From Chitinophagales bacterium (GTDB lineage: Bacteria; Bacteroidota; Bacteroidia; Chitinophagales; UBA10324), in NCBI GenBank assembly GCA_025056305.1, contig JANWWJ010000027.1, positions 1 through 64,000 on the forward strand: 64,000 nt of DNA. Reading direction: 5' to 3'. The notes under the pieces were generated by a model. The model made no database searches and had not been told where the DNA came from. It worked only from the letters and a program-made list of their open reading frames with translations. Positions 45,919-54,750 of this stretch are shown here, piece by piece. Positions within the stretch are counted from its first letter, which is position 1. Each line of letters begins with the position of its first letter. The position numbers and the translations under genes were made by a program.

Positions 45919-45938
45919 GGAATTTTTGAAGAGGGCTG

Positions 45939-45946
45939 CAAAAATA
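45939..45946 (-). promoter_or_regulatory. Promoter -7 box (TATTTTTG) for rplS
   Basis: A perfect TAnnTTTG 20 bases upstream of the ATG at 45918, between the nusB stop and rplS. It gives rplS expression independent of nusB. Confidence 0.5.
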
Positions 45947-45971
45947 AGGGCTGGAGGGGGGTTGAGCAAAC

Positions 45972-46919
45972 TCAGGCTTCCAGAGCGCCTCGCCCTGCCT
46001 TCTGAACTAGTTGTTCAGCACGCAATTTCCGGAGAACCGCATCCAACACGCCGTTGATGAACTCGCCGCTTTTTGGCGTGCTGTATCGTTTAGAGATTTC
46101 AATATACTCGTCAAAGCTTACCTTGACCGGGATTTCAGGGAAATACAGCCATTCGGTGAGGGTCATCTTCATCAGCAGCATGTCGAGTAAGGCCACACGT
46201 TCCGGATCCCAGTTTTCTAAAAATGGCAGAATAAGCGCTTGGGTTTCTGCCTCATGTTCCTTGACGGCACGAAGCAGCTTTAGGGCAAACTGTTTTACTT
46301 CACGCTGGTTTTGAGCTTCGCGAACGATGTGGGGTGGATCATCAGGTCCGATGTTGTTAAGGTGCGTGGTTATCACGGAAAAGATCAGCTCGCGGTCATC
46401 AGGCCAGCTGCTGAACAGATCTTCCATGTGCTGTTGATACAGATCGTGGGTGCTCAAAATGGCCCGGTAAAGAAAGATTACTATTTCGCGTTCGTCGGTA
46501 AGCAGGGGATTGGCCTTTTGGGCAAAGGCAACGTATTGGGGCGTCTTACGCAGCAGCTGGAAAAACAAACGGAACAGGTCAGGGTCGGCCAGCCGATTGA
46601 GCTTTTCAGCCTCAACTACGTCGTACAGTTTTTCTTTTCGAATGAAGTGTTGAATGACGGTGTTTTCAAAGATGGCAACCGAATTAATTTGATCTTGGGC
46701 AGAAGGAAAGAACTTTTCAGCACGGATGCGTATATCGGTGTAAACATATTCAGCCGTTTTGCACAGTACATACAAGCTATAAAGAAATGACTTATATGTT
46801 TTGTTTATGTTTTCTAACAGATAGCGTTCCAGCCGATTTAATGTTTTTTCCTGGTCTTGGATGTGGGCATAGAGCACCTGCATGACTTTAATGCGGGCCA
46901 GGTGTCGGGAAATCATCAC
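45972..46919 (-). CDS. nusB: Transcription antitermination factor NusB (extended form)
   Basis: 315 residues, over twice the ~140 residues of E. coli NusB. The N-terminus [20 protein letters not shown] and the C-terminal NusB core (~190-300; [65 protein letters not shown]) are clear, separated by an alpha-helical insertion of ~150 residues. This long form is usual in Bacteroidota. NusB with NusE (S10) binds boxA RNA and prevents early termination in rRNA operons. The gene follows leucine dehydrogenase by 40 bases. Confidence 0.95.
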   Translation of the reverse strand: MMISRHLARIKVMQVLYAHIQDQEKTLNRLERYLLENINKTYKSFLYSLYVLCKTAEYVYTDIRIRAEKFFPSAQDQINSVAIFENTVIQHFIRKEKLYDVVEAEKLNRLADPDLFRLFFQLLRKTPQYVAFAQKANPLLTDEREIVIFLYRAILSTHDLYQQHMEDLFSSWPDDRELIFSVITTHLNNIGPDDPPHIVREAQNQREVKQFALKLLRAVKEHEAETQALILPFLENWDPERVALLDMLLMKMTLTEWLYFPEIPVKVSFDEYIEISKRYSTPKSGEFINGVLDAVLRKLRAEQLVQKAGRGALEA

Positions 46920-46959
46920 CGGGAGGATGTGGCTGGACTGCTGCGGCTACGGCCGGGGA

Positions 46960-48069
46960 TCAACGGCGGGCGTGAATGGCGGCAATTTTTCGAATGCGTT
47001 CTTCAGCCAAAAGCTGTGCTGCCTTGGCTGTGGGGATGTTCTTGCTTTTGGCCAAGCGGAAAATTTCCAGCGTTCGGTCGTAGATGCGCTCGCACTGAGC
47101 CATAGAGCGTTCGCGGCTGTAGCCTTCCCATTCGGAAGCCACATTGATAAGGCCCCCGGCATTGATGACGAAATCAGGAGCATACAGAATACCGCTGTCC
47201 ATCAGCATTTGGCCGTGTTCGGTTTCGTCTTCTAGCTGATTGTTGGCTGCGCCGGCCACGATCTGACAACGCAGGCGCGGAATGGTTTCGTCATTCAGGG
47301 TTCCGCCCAGAGCGCAGGGGGCATAAATATCTACAGATACATTGAACACCTCTTCAGGGCTTACCGTGATGACGTTGAAACGCGAGGAAACAGCTTGCAT
47401 GCGATCCTCATATATGTCGGTAACATAAATTATGGCGCCTTCTTTGTGCAGGTGTTCGACCAAGTATTCGCCCACATGACCTACCCCTTGAACCATAACT
47501 TTTTTTCCACTGAGGTTGTCTGATCCATAAGCTTCTTTTGCCGCAGCTTTCATGCCCAGATATACGCCGTAGGCAGTGAAAGGGGAGGGATCGCCGCCTC
47601 CGCCTAGATATTCGGGCAGGCCGGTCACAAATCGGGTTTCGCGGCCAATCCATTCCATATCTGCAGAGGTTGTGCCTACATCTTCGGCAGTGATGTAGCG
47701 GCCATTGAGCGAATTGACAAATTGCCCATAGCGGCGGAATAAGGCTTCCGATTTGTCTTTGCGTGCATCACCAATGATCACTGCTTTCCCCCCTCCTAGG
47801 TGTAGGCCGGTGATGGAGGCCTTATAGGTCATGCCGCGCGAGAGGCGTAAGGCATCGCGCAAGGCTTCTTGTTCACTGCTGTAATTCCAGAACCGGGTGC
47901 CACCCAGCGCCGGTCCCAGTATGGTATTGTGAATGGCAATAATGGCTTTGAGACCCGTGGGTTGATCAAAGCAAAAGACCACCTGCTCGTGGTCCATGGT
48001 GCTGATCTGACTGAAAACCGATGTTGCGTTTTTGTCCACGCCGGGGGTGCTGGCTATCGACATGATCAT
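46960..48069 (-). CDS. Leucine (branched-chain amino acid) dehydrogenase
   Basis: A 369-residue Glu/Leu/Phe/Val dehydrogenase-family enzyme that deaminates branched-chain amino acids to 2-keto acids with NAD. Seen: ALGGTRFW, substrate-binding LHLGGGKAVIIGD with catalytic Lys, GRYITAEDVGTT, the NAD-binding motif VQGVGHVGEYLVEHL, IYAPCALGG, VAGAANNQL and VINAGGLINVA. These favour leucine over glutamate dehydrogenase by length (369 vs ~440). Branched keto acids feed iso-fatty acid synthesis, a Bacteroidota hallmark (inference). Start Met1 or Met3. A -7 box is at 48105-48112, and a perfect inverted repeat lies farther upstream. Confidence 0.93.
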   Translation of the reverse strand: MIMSIASTPGVDKNATSVFSQISTMDHEQVVFCFDQPTGLKAIIAIHNTILGPALGGTRFWNYSSEQEALRDALRLSRGMTYKASITGLHLGGGKAVIIGDARKDKSEALFRRYGQFVNSLNGRYITAEDVGTTSADMEWIGRETRFVTGLPEYLGGGGDPSPFTAYGVYLGMKAAAKEAYGSDNLSGKKVMVQGVGHVGEYLVEHLHKEGAIIYVTDIYEDRMQAVSSRFNVITVSPEEVFNVSVDIYAPCALGGTLNDETIPRLRCQIVAGAANNQLEDETEHGQMLMDSGILYAPDFVINAGGLINVASEWEGYSRERSMAQCERIYDRTLEIFRLAKSKNIPTAKAAQLLAEERIRKIAAIHARR

Positions 48070-48104
48070 CAGATTTTCTGTTGAAACAATAAGGGCGCTT
48101 TGGA

Positions 48105-48112
48105 CAAAGGTA
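48105..48112 (-). promoter_or_regulatory. Promoter -7 box (TACCTTTG) for leucine dehydrogenase
   Basis: Minus-strand TAnnTTTG, 35 bases upstream of the ATG at 48069. The inverted repeat at 48131-48153 covers the region where the -33 element would be. Confidence 0.5.
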
Positions 48113-48130
48113 GAAGGAAATTTTGCAGCA

Positions 48131-48153
48131 TAAGGTTGGGGATGCCAACCTTA
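48131..48153. promoter_or_regulatory. Perfect 9-base inverted repeat, candidate operator
   Basis: TAAGGTTGG-(5)-CCAACCTTA lies between the divergent leucine dehydrogenase and ABC exporter genes, 18 bases upstream of the first -7 box and about 10 bases upstream of a near-match TAATTTG at 48164-48170 on the plus strand. Its position over both promoters suits a regulator-binding site. There is no T tract, so it is not an obvious terminator. Confidence 0.45.
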
Positions 48154-48201
48154 AGCCCTGCCGTAATTTGTGCAAGGCAATGCGAGAAAACGGAAGCCTC
48201 C

Positions 48202-50001
48202 GTGGATGAGTTAAAAGCACTTAACCCCTATTTCTATCGGTACCGGTGGCGGCTTGCGCTGGGAACCGTGTTTGTGGTGTTGGCAAATGTGATGGCCGTT
48301 TATGCGCCACAGATTGTAAGACAGGCTGTTGATGCCGTCATTATGTATTCGGATTATTCCTATTATTTCGACGTCGAGCCATTGCGTACGGCTTTTGTCG
48401 ACGGGTTAGGTTTTTTCTTGCTCGGCTTCTCGCTGATCGTATTGATGGTGGCGCTGGCGCGTGGCTTATTCATGTTTTTGATGCGGCAGACGCTTATAGT
48501 CATGTCGCGGCTAATTGAATATGATCAGAAAAATGAGTTGTACGCCCATGCCCAGCGGATGGATCTGGAATTCTACAAAACCCACAGTACCGGTGATCTG
48601 ATGTCGCGTCTCACCGAAGATGTATCGCGCGTGCGCATGTACACAGGACCGGCTTTGATGTATTCCTTGAATTTGCTGGTTCTGTTCGTTCTGGTGGTAG
48701 TTGCCATGCTGCAAGTAGATGTCAGACTGACGATGTACACGTTGCTGCCGTTGCCGGTTTTGGGATTTGGCATTTTTCGGCTCAGTCGCATCATAGAACG
48801 TAAGAGCGAAAAAATTCAACTCCAGCTGGGGCGCTTGACCACCTGGGCGCAGGAAGGTTACGCAGGCATTCGGGTGATCCAAGGCTTTGGCCGTCAAGCC
48901 TTGCTGGCCGATCGTTTTGCTCAGGAGGCTGAGGCCTACCGACGACACACCTTGAGCTTGGCCCGTACGGAGGCGTGGTATCATCCCTTGATCATGCTCT
49001 TAGCAGGGTTGAGCACTTTATTGACGGTGGTGATAGGAGGCTGGCATGTACGCAACGGTACGGTCACAGCTGGAAACATAGCAGAATTTGTAATATATGT
49101 AAACATGCTCACGTGGCCCATTACCTCAGTTGGTTGGGTGATGGCCCTGGTTCAGCGCGCAGCGGCATCGCAGTGGCGCATCAATCAGTTTCTCCGGCAA
49201 CAACCCACGCTTCGTGCCGACGGCTCGGTGCGCCTTCTCCTTAAGGGAACCCTAACGATGCACCAGGTATCGTTCACCTATCCGCACAGCGGGGTGCAAG
49301 CACTCAGCGGCGTCAGTTTACACATTGAGGCAGGACAACGCGTGGCCTTGATGGGCCTTACCGGTAGTGGGAAAACCACGTTGCTGCACCTGTTGGTGCG
49401 CTTGTACGAACCGCAGCAAGGTACCATTTTGTTGGACGGCATTCCACTGGACCGCTTTGCCCTAACCCATCTGCGTCAGCAAATAGGTTTTGTGCCTCAG
49501 GATGTGATTTTGTTTTCCGACACGATTTACAACAACATTGCCTTTTCCCCCGCCGGAGCCTACACGGACGATCAAGTGCGCGAAGCCGCACGCCAGGCCG
49601 GCCTGCTCCCCGATATTTTACGTATGCCTCGGCAATTTCAAACGGTAATTGGCGAGCGGGGATTGACGTTGTCGGGAGGGCAGAAGCAGCGACTGGCTTT
49701 GGCGCGGACGCTCATTAAGCAACCACGCCTTTTGCTGCTTGACGATTGCCTGTCGGCTGTGGATGCAGAGACAGAAGCGTACTTGTTGGAACAACTTCAT
49801 CACTACGCTGCAGGAAAGACCACCCTTGTCGTCACGCACCGCATTTTCACCGCCGTATCTTTTGACCGAATTTTTGTGCTGCACCAAGGAAAGCTGGTTG
49901 AAGAAGGCACGCATGACAGCTTATGGGAACGCCAGGGAATCTATGCCATGTTGTTCCGGAAACAACAATTGGAACACCGTTCTGGGGCACCACACCTTTG
50001 A
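48202..50001 (+). CDS. ABC exporter half-transporter with degenerate Walker B
   Basis: 599 residues from the GTG at 48202; an open frame extends to 48100, but VDELKALNPYFYRYRWR is the typical Bacteroidota start and the upstream part contains the inverted repeat. Six membrane helices (TMD, ~20-320), then an ATPase domain: Walker A GLTGSGKT (385-392), signature LSGGQ (490-494), Walker B LLLLDD with D515 where the catalytic Glu is expected (DDCLSAVD), and H-loop TLVVTHR. The Glu to Asp change is typical for one half of heterodimeric exporters, so a partner encoded elsewhere is likely. Substrate unknown; lipid, peptide or drug export are possible. Confidence 0.9.
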   Translation: MDELKALNPYFYRYRWRLALGTVFVVLANVMAVYAPQIVRQAVDAVIMYSDYSYYFDVEPLRTAFVDGLGFFLLGFSLIVLMVALARGLFMFLMRQTLIVMSRLIEYDQKNELYAHAQRMDLEFYKTHSTGDLMSRLTEDVSRVRMYTGPALMYSLNLLVLFVLVVVAMLQVDVRLTMYTLLPLPVLGFGIFRLSRIIERKSEKIQLQLGRLTTWAQEGYAGIRVIQGFGRQALLADRFAQEAEAYRRHTLSLARTEAWYHPLIMLLAGLSTLLTVVIGGWHVRNGTVTAGNIAEFVIYVNMLTWPITSVGWVMALVQRAAASQWRINQFLRQQPTLRADGSVRLLLKGTLTMHQVSFTYPHSGVQALSGVSLHIEAGQRVALMGLTGSGKTTLLHLLVRLYEPQQGTILLDGIPLDRFALTHLRQQIGFVPQDVILFSDTIYNNIAFSPAGAYTDDQVREAARQAGLLPDILRMPRQFQTVIGERGLTLSGGQKQRLALARTLIKQPRLLLLDDCLSAVDAETEAYLLEQLHHYAAGKTTLVVTHRIFTAVSFDRIFVLHQGKLVEEGTHDSLWERQGIYAMLFRKQQLEHRSGAPHL

Positions 50002-50019
50002 TTTGGGACGTGTTTCCGA

Positions 50020-50027
50020 TATCTTTG
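50020..50027 (+). promoter_or_regulatory. Promoter with -33 TTTG (49997-50000) and -7 TATCTTTG
   Basis: Both elements are present with 19 bases between them, one of the best matches to the Bacteroidota promoter model in the window. The -33 element overlaps the end of the ABC exporter gene. It drives the DUF3276 gene. Confidence 0.65.
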
Positions 50028-50052
50028 CAGCAATATCATAAAATTTTTTCAG

Positions 50053-50454
50053 GTGAGTAAGGAAAAACCAGAGGAAGGCCGCGGGGGCAGTGTATTTTCT
50101 ATCCGGTTTCGCGCAGGAAGAAGGCGCACTTACTTTTTTGATGTAAAGCCGGCAAAATCCAAGGATTACTTTTTGGTCATCACCGAAAGCAAAAGACAGG
50201 CCGACGGAACCTACGAGCGATACAAGATCTTCTTGTATAAAGAAGATTTTAAAAAATTCATAGACAGCCTCAACCAAACCTTTGAGCATATCCGCACCCA
50301 ACTCATGCCGGATTATGACTTCGAGGGGCATAAAGAGCCGGCCGCCTCATCAGAAACTTCGGCCGAAGAGGAAGGGGGCCTTGATAATTCTTCGGAAGAA
50401 AATCCACCGGAAAGACCCCCAGCTCAAAAAGACTCTGACCCGTTACGCTGGTAA
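50053..50454 (+). CDS. DUF3276 / PUR-alpha-like nucleic-acid-binding protein
   Basis: 133 residues from a GTG at 50053. The N-terminal ~85 residues form the PUR-like domain (GGSVFSIRFRAGRRRTYFFDVKPAKSKDYFLVITES ... YKIFLYKEDFKKFIDSL). The last ~45 are acidic, Pro/Glu-rich and probably disordered. Homologues such as the Borrelia and Bacteroides PUR proteins bind single-stranded DNA/RNA, and nearly all Bacteroidota have one. Its cellular role is not established. A strong promoter precedes it, suggesting good expression. Confidence 0.93.
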   Translation: MSKEKPEEGRGGSVFSIRFRAGRRRTYFFDVKPAKSKDYFLVITESKRQADGTYERYKIFLYKEDFKKFIDSLNQTFEHIRTQLMPDYDFEGHKEPAASSETSAEEEGGLDNSSEENPPERPPAQKDSDPLRW

Positions 50455-50484
50455 GCCTGCTTGATGTAGGAAAGACCGTGCGCC

Positions 50485-50492
50485 TATTTTTG
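50485..50492 (+). promoter_or_regulatory. Promoter with -33 TTG (50461-50463) and -7 TATTTTTG
   Basis: Spacing between the elements is 21 bases and the -7 box is eight bases before the ychF ATG, so the leader must be very short or absent. Confidence 0.6.
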
Positions 50493-50499
50493 CGGCCCT

Positions 50500-51597
50500 A
50501 TGGCCTTACGGTGCGGTATTGTAGGCTTACCGAATGTGGGTAAATCCACGCTGTTCAACGCCCTCACGCAGGCTGGTGCCGTTGCAGCAAACTTCCCCTT
50601 TTGTACGATAGAACCTAATCAGGGTATTGTCGCCGTGCCAGACCAGAGGCTCGATGAGCTTTGCCGTCTGGTAAAACCTCGTCAACATACGCCAGCCACC
50701 TTAGAAGTCGTAGACATAGCCGGATTGGTCAAAGGGGCCAGCAAAGGAGAAGGGCTGGGAAACCAGTTTCTGGATCACATACGCAATGTGCAGGCCATCA
50801 TACACGTGTTGCGTTGTTTTGATCATGAACAAGTGGTGCATGTTGACGGGCGGGTGGATCCGGTTCGCGATAAAGAGGTGGTCGATCTTGAGTTGATGCT
50901 GCGCGACCTAGAAATCGTAAACCGCAGGCTGGAGCTGTTGGAGCGGGCCGTGCGTCTGGGGAAAAAGGAATTGAAGCAACAGCATGAGTTGCTTTGTGCC
51001 TGTGCGCAACATTTACAAAGCGGACAGCCGGTACGCACCTTGAATCGGGAACCGGCTTCACGGCGTTACTTATCCGAATTAAACCTGCTTACCGATAAGC
51101 CGGTGTTGTACGTGTGCAACGTAGCGGAAAATGATGCATGTGCAGGTAATGCCCATGTTGAACGCGTACGGCCGCTGATCGAAGCGGAACAAGCCGAGAT
51201 GCTGATTTTAAGTGCAGCACTGGAAGCCGAAATAGTGCGTTTGGAAGAGGAACGGGATCGATATGAATTTCTGCAGGGGGCTGGCCTTTCCGAACCTGCC
51301 CTTCCCCGACTAATTCGTGCAGCATATCGCTTACTGAAATATCAGACTTTTTTTACGATAGGGCCCAAGGAGGTTCGTGCCTGGACGGTCACGGAAGGCA
51401 CCACTGCCCCTGAAGCCGCCGGCATCATTCACTCAGATTTTGAGAGAGGCTTTATTCGGGCAGAGGTAATAGCCTATGATGATTTTATTGCCTTGGGCTC
51501 AGAAGCCGCCTGTCGGCAATCCGGTAAATTGCGAATTGAAGGCAAAGACTATGTCGTGCAGGACGGTGACATAATTCATTTTTTGTTTCATGTGTAA
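50500..51597 (+). CDS. ychF: YchF (Obg-family ATPase/GTPase)
   Basis: A 365-residue protein. P-loop GLPNVGKS at 9-16, the G2 region FPFCTIEPN, DIAGLVKGAS (G3), a helical coiled-coil insertion (~125-200), the NVAEND segment in place of the usual G4 NKxD, and a C-terminal TGS domain (FTIGPKEVRAWTV ... RGFIRAEVIAYDD). The replaced G4 motif explains why this family prefers ATP over GTP. It binds ribosomes and acts in translation and stress responses. It has its own promoter; hldD follows 12 bases downstream. Confidence 0.97.
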   Translation: MALRCGIVGLPNVGKSTLFNALTQAGAVAANFPFCTIEPNQGIVAVPDQRLDELCRLVKPRQHTPATLEVVDIAGLVKGASKGEGLGNQFLDHIRNVQAIIHVLRCFDHEQVVHVDGRVDPVRDKEVVDLELMLRDLEIVNRRLELLERAVRLGKKELKQQHELLCACAQHLQSGQPVRTLNREPASRRYLSELNLLTDKPVLYVCNVAENDACAGNAHVERVRPLIEAEQAEMLILSAALEAEIVRLEEERDRYEFLQGAGLSEPALPRLIRAAYRLLKYQTFFTIGPKEVRAWTVTEGTTAPEAAGIIHSDFERGFIRAEVIAYDDFIALGSEAACRQSGKLRIEGKDYVVQDGDIIHFLFHV

Positions 51598-51609
51598 TTT
51601 TCAAAAGCT

Positions 51610-52575
51610 ATGATCGTCATTACTGGTGCAGCCGGATTTATCGGGAGCGGGTTGATGGCCCGGCTCAATGAGGAAGGCATCTTTCACATTTTGGCCGTAG
51701 ATGATTTTTCTTCGGCAGCCAAGCAGGGAAATTATGCGACCAAACGTTTTCTCAACCTTCAGGACCGCATGGAATTTCTTCGCTGGCTTGACCTGCAGTA
51801 TGAAAGTGTGGAATTCATCTTTCACCTTGGCGCACGTACCGATACTACCGAAGCAGACATCAACGTCCTGAACCGATTAAATCTGAAATATTCGGTTGAA
51901 TTGTGGAACCGGTGTGTTCGCTATCAAATTCCTTTGCTTTATGCCTCGACTGCCGCTACCTACGGAGCCGGTGAGCTGGGTTATGATGATGACGTAAAAT
52001 TGTTGCCCTACCTAAAGCCGTTAAATCCGTACGGAAAAAGCAAACATGCTTTTGACAAATGGGTGATTCAACAAAAAGAACACCCACCCCGTTGGTGGGG
52101 ATTGAAATTTTTTAATGTGTATGGACCGAATGAATATCACAAAGGACGCATGGCTTCCGTCGTCTTTCATGGATTTCAAGAAATCCGTAAGCGCAGAAGG
52201 CTCACGTTGTTTCGAAGTCATCGGCCCGACTTTGCCGATGGCATGCAATGCCGCGACTTCATTTATGTAAAGGATGTCGTTGATGTGCTGGTATGGCTGT
52301 ACCGAACCATGCCCGCTTCCGGCATCTACAACGTTGGTACAGGGCAGGCCCGAACCTTTCTCGACTTGGCTACAGCCACCTTTGCCGCCATGGGTCTGGA
52401 GCCAGGAGTGGATTTCATCGATATTCCTGAAGACATTCGCCCGTGGTATCAATATCATACCGAAGCCCGCATTGATAGATTAAGAAATTTAGGATATAAT
52501 AAACCTTTTCATACGATGGAAGAGGGTATTGCCGATTATGTTGGAGAATACCTGCTCAAAAATCGTTACTGGTAG
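51610..52575 (+). CDS. hldD: ADP-L-glycero-D-manno-heptose 6-epimerase
   Basis: A 321-residue SDR epimerase that makes ADP-L-glycero-D-manno-heptose for the LPS inner core. Seen: GAAGFIGSG at the N-terminus, IFHLGARTDTTE, STAATYGAGELGYDDD, catalytic Y141-x3-K145 (YGKSK), FFNVYGPNEYHKGRM and GMQCRDFIYV, all HldD-specific. Its presence implies heptose in the LPS core. It lies 12 bases after ychF and may be co-transcribed; a weak TAATTTTC element is upstream. Its 3' end is convergent with the nucleoside phosphorylase gene. Confidence 0.95.
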   Translation: MIVITGAAGFIGSGLMARLNEEGIFHILAVDDFSSAAKQGNYATKRFLNLQDRMEFLRWLDLQYESVEFIFHLGARTDTTEADINVLNRLNLKYSVELWNRCVRYQIPLLYASTAATYGAGELGYDDDVKLLPYLKPLNPYGKSKHAFDKWVIQQKEHPPRWWGLKFFNVYGPNEYHKGRMASVVFHGFQEIRKRRRLTLFRSHRPDFADGMQCRDFIYVKDVVDVLVWLYRTMPASGIYNVGTGQARTFLDLATATFAAMGLEPGVDFIDIPEDIRPWYQYHTEARIDRLRNLGYNKPFHTMEEGIADYVGEYLLKNRYW

Positions 52576-52581
52576 CCGGCA

Positions 52582-53451
52582 TTAGGCTGCGGCATGCAGG
52601 CGTTCCAAGACCAGCTCGATCAGCCGCACGATGGTTCGCTGTGGGTCAGCACTAAATAGGCGGGTGATGCGGTTTGCCACAAGGGCATTGAAAGAAATAG
52701 CCTGATGCCCCAGCGCAGCACTCAGTCCATATAAGGCAGCGGTTTCCATTTCAAAATTGGTGCACCGCAGGTGGTTGTGGCGAAAGGAAGAGGCAAGCTG
52801 CAGCAGCTGCGGATAAGCCAAAGGCAACCGCAACCGTCGGCCCTGCGGTCCATAGAAGCCGGGGCAGGTAAGCGTCAGTCCTTGGGGTAGTTGCCCTGCC
52901 AATTCGTGGATCAAAGCTGTCGATGCGGAAGCCACGTAGGGTAAAAAATGTAGGTATTCTACATGCGTATGTTGAACGAAAGCATTGAGCAGATCTTTTT
53001 CTGCTTCCGTATTCCTGCATTCATAAAAGCTCATCAGATTGTCCATGCCTATGGCAATGGACGAGACCAAAAATGAATCAACGGGCAAATCCGCTTGGAG
53101 GGCACCTGAAGTACCGATGCGGATCAACTGCAGAACTTGTTTGTTGGTTTTTTCTTGCCTCTGATCCAGATCAATGTTTACCAAAGCATCAAGTTCTTGA
53201 AGTACGATGTCCACATTGTCGGTGCCAATGCCGGTGGAAATGACCGAGATTCGTCGTTTGCCCAGATACCCTGTGTGGGTGATGAATTCGCGATGTTGGC
53301 GCTTTAGTTCGATGCTGTCTAATCGGGCTGAAACCCAAGCAACCCGTTCGGGGTCGCCGACCAAAATGACGGTGTTGCTGATTTCCTCGGGTCGAAGATC
53401 CAGATGATAAACCGAACCTCGCTGGGTGAGAATCAGTTCACTGGCTTCCAT
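52582..53451 (-). CDS. Nucleoside (uridine-type) phosphorylase
   Basis: A 289-residue phosphorylase of the PNP/UDP-1 superfamily that splits a nucleoside with phosphate into base and ribose-1-phosphate for salvage. Seen: VGDPERV (phosphate-binding loop), HTGYLGKRRISVISTGIGTDNVDIV, IGTSGALQADLPVDSFLVSS, and the ribose-binding NFEMETAALYGLS. The motifs suit uridine phosphorylases more than purine ones. An alanine-rich end (ERLHAAA) is unremarkable. The 53451 start gives MEASELILTQRGSVYHLDLRPEE, typical for Bacteroidota members. No -7 box was recognised upstream. Confidence 0.9.
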   Translation of the reverse strand: MEASELILTQRGSVYHLDLRPEEISNTVILVGDPERVAWVSARLDSIELKRQHREFITHTGYLGKRRISVISTGIGTDNVDIVLQELDALVNIDLDQRQEKTNKQVLQLIRIGTSGALQADLPVDSFLVSSIAIGMDNLMSFYECRNTEAEKDLLNAFVQHTHVEYLHFLPYVASASTALIHELAGQLPQGLTLTCPGFYGPQGRRLRLPLAYPQLLQLASSFRHNHLRCTNFEMETAALYGLSAALGHQAISFNALVANRITRLFSADPQRTIVRLIELVLERLHAAA

Positions 53452-53475
53452 ACCTCGTTACTGACAATGGCCTAT

Positions 53476-53483
53476 TACCTTTG
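53476..53483 (+). promoter_or_regulatory. Promoter -7 box (TACCTTTG) for the universal stress protein
   Basis: A TAnnTTTG element 27 bases before the ATG at 53511, in the 59-base gap between the two divergent genes. Confidence 0.5.
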
Positions 53484-53510
53484 CCGGCATTAAGATAGAA
53501 GCAAGCAATC

Positions 53511-54401
53511 ATGCAACCCAGAAATATTGCGGTTAAAAGAGTGCTGGTTCCAACCGACTTCTCTGAAATTTCCCTGCATGCTTTGGAGTATGCAGCACAT
53601 CTGGCACGAATTGAAGATGCAGAAATAGTGCTGCTGCATGTTGTAGAGTCTTATCCCCAAAATACAGGGTTGGATTTTCGCTTTGACCTTACAGAAATTA
53701 TTGAGCGTGGTATTCAGGATAAGTTTCGGGAAATCCAGCAACAGAATCCCAGTTTGGCCGGGGTGCGCCTGCGTTCGCAGGTGACGGTAGGCAAAATCTA
53801 CAGCGAAATCGACCGCATTGCCGCAGAAGAACAAGTGCGGCTGATCGTTATGGGAACCCATGGCGTATCGGGAATTACCAACATCGGTAAGTATATCATC
53901 GGCAGTAATGCCTACCGCACTATTCAAAATGCACCGTGTCCGATCATCACGCTGCGGCAGCGGCCACCATCGTTTGCAATCCGAAAGTTGTTGGTGCCCT
54001 TAGACAGCACCCCGGAGTCAACCCAAAAAATTGATGTGGCCATTCGTTGGGCTCGATATTTCAAGGCAAAGATCCAGCTGCTGGCCATCACTGCATTTTT
54101 TGAAGAGCTTGTTGTGGATGTGCGGGATGTCACGCGCCGGGTCCACGAAGTGGAAAAGCAGCTAAACGAGCTGGGTCTTGACTACGATGCTCATATTGTA
54201 CGGCACACGGCACCCAGCGAGTCTGTTCTGGAATTTGCCGAAAAGACGCAAAGCGACCTCATCATCATCGTCACCGGTCAGGAGTCGGCATTGAGTGAAC
54301 TGTTGTTCGGCTCTTCGGCCCGCAACATCATCAGCGAATCCCCCGTGCCGGTGATGAGCATCAATATCAAAAAATTTCGGGTAGAGGAATTGGAGTCGTA
54401 G
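53511..54401 (+). CDS. Tandem universal stress protein
   Basis: 296 residues with two UspA domains in tandem: residues ~5-150 (RVLVPTDFSEISLHALEYA ... MGTHGVSGITNIGKYIIGSNAYRTIQNAPCPIITL) and ~155-290 (KLLVPLDSTPESTQ ... VTGQESALSELLFGSSARNIISESPVPVMSI). The first domain has the GxxGx9GS-like ATP-binding motif, while the second lacks the first glycine of that motif and may not bind ATP. UspA proteins accumulate under stress or growth arrest; their targets are poorly known. Transcribed alone. Confidence 0.95.
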   Translation: MQPRNIAVKRVLVPTDFSEISLHALEYAAHLARIEDAEIVLLHVVESYPQNTGLDFRFDLTEIIERGIQDKFREIQQQNPSLAGVRLRSQVTVGKIYSEIDRIAAEEQVRLIVMGTHGVSGITNIGKYIIGSNAYRTIQNAPCPIITLRQRPPSFAIRKLLVPLDSTPESTQKIDVAIRWARYFKAKIQLLAITAFFEELVVDVRDVTRRVHEVEKQLNELGLDYDAHIVRHTAPSESVLEFAEKTQSDLIIIVTGQESALSELLFGSSARNIISESPVPVMSINIKKFRVEELES

Positions 54402-54431
54402 GCCTCAGGAGGGCCGACAAGGCGCTGCTGC

Positions 54432-54698
54432 TCAGGAAGGGGTAGCGCCCGTGGTATCGGCAGCGTCGGCCCGATGGCGTTTCAGGTTGCGTAGTTCGGC
54501 ATTGCGTTTCCAAATCCGAGGCCATTGCAGCAGCCAGCCACACAAGTATCCCAAAACAAAAATCAAAACAACGATCAGTGCCTGTGAGCCGGTAAAGCTC
54601 CAAAAGAGAAAGCGCAGACTGATAACGTCGGTATTCTGAATGGCAAAAATCAGGGCCAGTAACAGGAACAAAACGGTGAACACGTAGGTTAAACGCAT
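54432..54698 (-). CDS. LapA-domain small inner-membrane protein
   Basis: 88 residues from ATG 54698 (a TTG two codons earlier is less likely). Two transmembrane helices (~3-22 and ~40-60, GSQALIVVLIFVLGYLCGW) with the LapA (DUF1049) pattern FAIQNTDVISLRFLFW between them, then a charged coiled-coil-like tail. In E. coli LapA works with LapB in LPS assembly, but homologues in Bacteroidota are not characterised. It lies downstream of the HscA-like gene with a 52-base gap; a weak TAGCTTTT element precedes it. Confidence 0.88.
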   Translation of the reverse strand: MRLTYVFTVLFLLLALIFAIQNTDVISLRFLFWSFTGSQALIVVLIFVLGYLCGWLLQWPRIWKRNAELRNLKRHRADAADTTGATPS

Positions 54699-54750
54699 AG
54701 GCAACGGAGCTTTTGAAGGTGATGAATTTTTAGAAAAAAAGCTATAACGG

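Noticed and set aside
46311-46790. 159-codon frame antisense to nusB
   Set aside because: Lies opposite the helical insertion of NusB, which is a normal feature of the phylum.
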